Below, in pieces: positions 63,229-64,000 of a stretch of 64,000 nt of DNA. The stretch is taken from NCBI RefSeq assembly GCF_025947285.1, contig NZ_CP110008.1, positions 2,433,001 through 2,497,000 of the forward strand, read 5' to 3'. The stretch is from Flavobacterium sp. N2820 (GTDB lineage Bacteria > Bacteroidota > Bacteroidia > Flavobacteriales > Flavobacteriaceae). Every line of letters begins with the position of its first letter. Within the stretch, counting starts at the first letter, position 1. Made by a program: the position numbers and the translations under genes. The notes beneath the pieces were generated by a model. It was not told the origin of the DNA. It saw only the letters and a list, made by a program, of their open reading frames with translations, and ran no database searches.

Positions 63229-64000
63229 ATGATTAAAAATTACCTGATTATTAGCTTATTGTGTTCCTTTATAGGATTTTCACAATTTAATACATCGGCC
63301 CCTTGGATGAGTGAAGTAAAAACGGCAAAACAAGGTCAGGCTACGATAGACGAACAAGTTGAGGCATTCAACCATTATTGGTCAACAAGAGATAAAAACG
63401 TTAGAGGTTCTGGCTTCAAGCCTTTTATGCGTTGGGAATACCATTGGAGAAATTACACTAACGAACAGGGTTACATTGTATCTTCAGATGAGTTTTGGGA
63501 TGCATGGCGCCAAAAAAATCAGTCAAAAACAAACCGAAGTGCAACAATGTCACTTCCAGTAAGTAATTGGCAACCTATTGGTCCATTTACACATACAAAT
63601 ACAGGCTCTTGGTCTTCGGGTCAAGGTAGGGTTAATATTGTTCATGTTGATCCATCGAATCCAAATACGATTTATTTAGGAGCACCTGCAGGTGGTATAT
63701 GGAAGTCTATAGATAATGGCACTACATGGACTCCTCTTACTGACGAGTTACCTCAAATTGGAGTTTCAGGAATTGCGGTTGACTATTCCAATTCAAATGT
63801 AATTTATATCGCAACTGGAGATAAAGATGCAGGCGATTCTTATTCAGTAGGAGTATACAAATCAACAGATGGTGGTTTAACTTGGAATCCTACAGGTACT
63901 ATGGGAGGTTCAAATCCATCTCGTGCAGGGGATATTTTAATTCATCCAACTAACAATCAAATTTTATGGTGTGCAACAAATAATGGTATCTATAAAACGA
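63229..64000 (+). CDS. Large secreted protein with BNR/VPS10-like repeats (partial at window end)
   Basis: Starts at ATG 63229 and stays open to the edge (about 257 residues visible). Signal peptide (about 1-19, ending IGFSQ), then beta-propeller repeats of the sialidase/VPS10 type: NTIYLGAPAGGIWKSIDNGTTW, IYIATGDKDAGDSYSVGVY, then KSTDGGLTWNPT. Secreted proteins of this kind in Flavobacteriaceae often end in a T9SS sorting domain, which would be beyond the window. Function not predictable. Confidence 0.75.
   Translation, partial: MIKNYLIISLLCSFIGFSQFNTSAPWMSEVKTAKQGQATIDEQVEAFNHYWSTRDKNVRGSGFKPFMRWEYHWRNYTNEQGYIVSSDEFWDAWRQKNQSKTNRSATMSLPVSNWQPIGPFTHTNTGSWSSGQGRVNIVHVDPSNPNTIYLGAPAGGIWKSIDNGTTWTPLTDELPQIGVSGIAVDYSNSNVIYIATGDKDAGDSYSVGVYKSTDGGLTWNPTGTMGGSNPSRAGDILIHPTNNQILWCATNNGIYKT

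Noticed and set aside
63359..63562. 67-residue frame on the plus strand near the end
   Set aside because: It overlaps in another frame the clear secreted-protein gene that starts at 63229 and has no family features.
1..64000. CRISPR arrays, insertion sequences, prophage, tRNA or rRNA
   Set aside because: I saw no regularly spaced repeats, transposase or integrase motifs, cloverleaf-like stretches or rRNA-like conserved stretches. A tRNAscan or Infernal run would be the firm test.

Overview
The window looks like a chromosomal segment of a Flavobacteriaceae bacterium, most likely Flavobacterium or a close relative. The evidence is the very AT-rich sequence, the lack of recognisable Shine-Dalgarno sites, many promoters with the Bacteroidetes -7 box TAnnTTTG, lipoproteins and TonB-dependent receptors of Bacteroidetes type, and gene neighbourhoods such as hemA/hemC...hemF, feoAB and odhAB. 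I found no rRNA, tRNA, CRISPR array, insertion sequence, prophage or integrase. No gene-free stretch exceeds 300 bp; the longest is the roughly 230 bp hemA/araC interval. It reads as core genome with a few unusual arrangements.

Layout. 0-8.3 kb: end of a four-helix-bundle protein, an RlmI-like rRNA methyltransferase, class I fumarase, an SpmA/SpmB-type membrane protein, a PolB-like exonuclease, a serine hydrolase, an alkyltransferase and a DUF1573 protein. 8.4-14.5 kb: a two-component pair, a lipoprotein cytochrome c, hemB, and an unexplained lipoprotein plus secreted-protein pair. 14.5-26.6 kb: heme block. A tight minus-strand operon hemA-hemC-ktrB-ktrA-hemD-hemE-(membrane protein)-hemF is divergent from an AraC-type regulator followed by hemH, hemJ and an NtrY-like kinase. 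26.6-39.6 kb: two tandem paralogous efflux operons, each TetR-TolC-adaptor-RND pump and each closed by a hairpin terminator. 39.7-46.7 kb: a prenyl synthase, the 2-oxoglutarate dehydrogenase genes (E1, E2) and an enoyl-CoA hydratase. 46.8-51.4 kb: a secreted protein with a LytTR regulator, an HD hydrolase, an acyltransferase/desaturase pair and a bacilliredoxin. 51.5-62.3 kb: metal island with a TonB receptor overlapping a lycopene cyclase gene, a divergent DtxR/MntR-type regulator with a ZIP transporter, a 42-residue FeoB-associated peptide, a FecA-like receptor and feoAB with an extra outer-membrane protein. 62.4-64 kb: a SCO protein and the start of a large secreted repeat protein.

Regulatory reading. 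The hemA/araC interval carries a 9-bp direct repeat with 20-bp spacing, as expected for AraC-type binding. TTTAG/CTAAA half-sites lie at the promoters of both TonB receptors, the DtxR-type regulator and feoA, suggesting one metal regulon. The two TetR genes share a TACAnnTGTA palindrome at their -7 boxes. A perfect TGTGA-N6-TCACA site precedes the cytochrome c gene. Several spacers are built of short tandem or direct repeat words that differ from spacer to spacer. Nothing here is clearly a new defence or mobile system; the most interesting items are these regulatory layouts, the K+ transporter inside the heme operon, the receptor-lycopene cyclase coupling and an efflux pump lacking the usual proton-relay residues.
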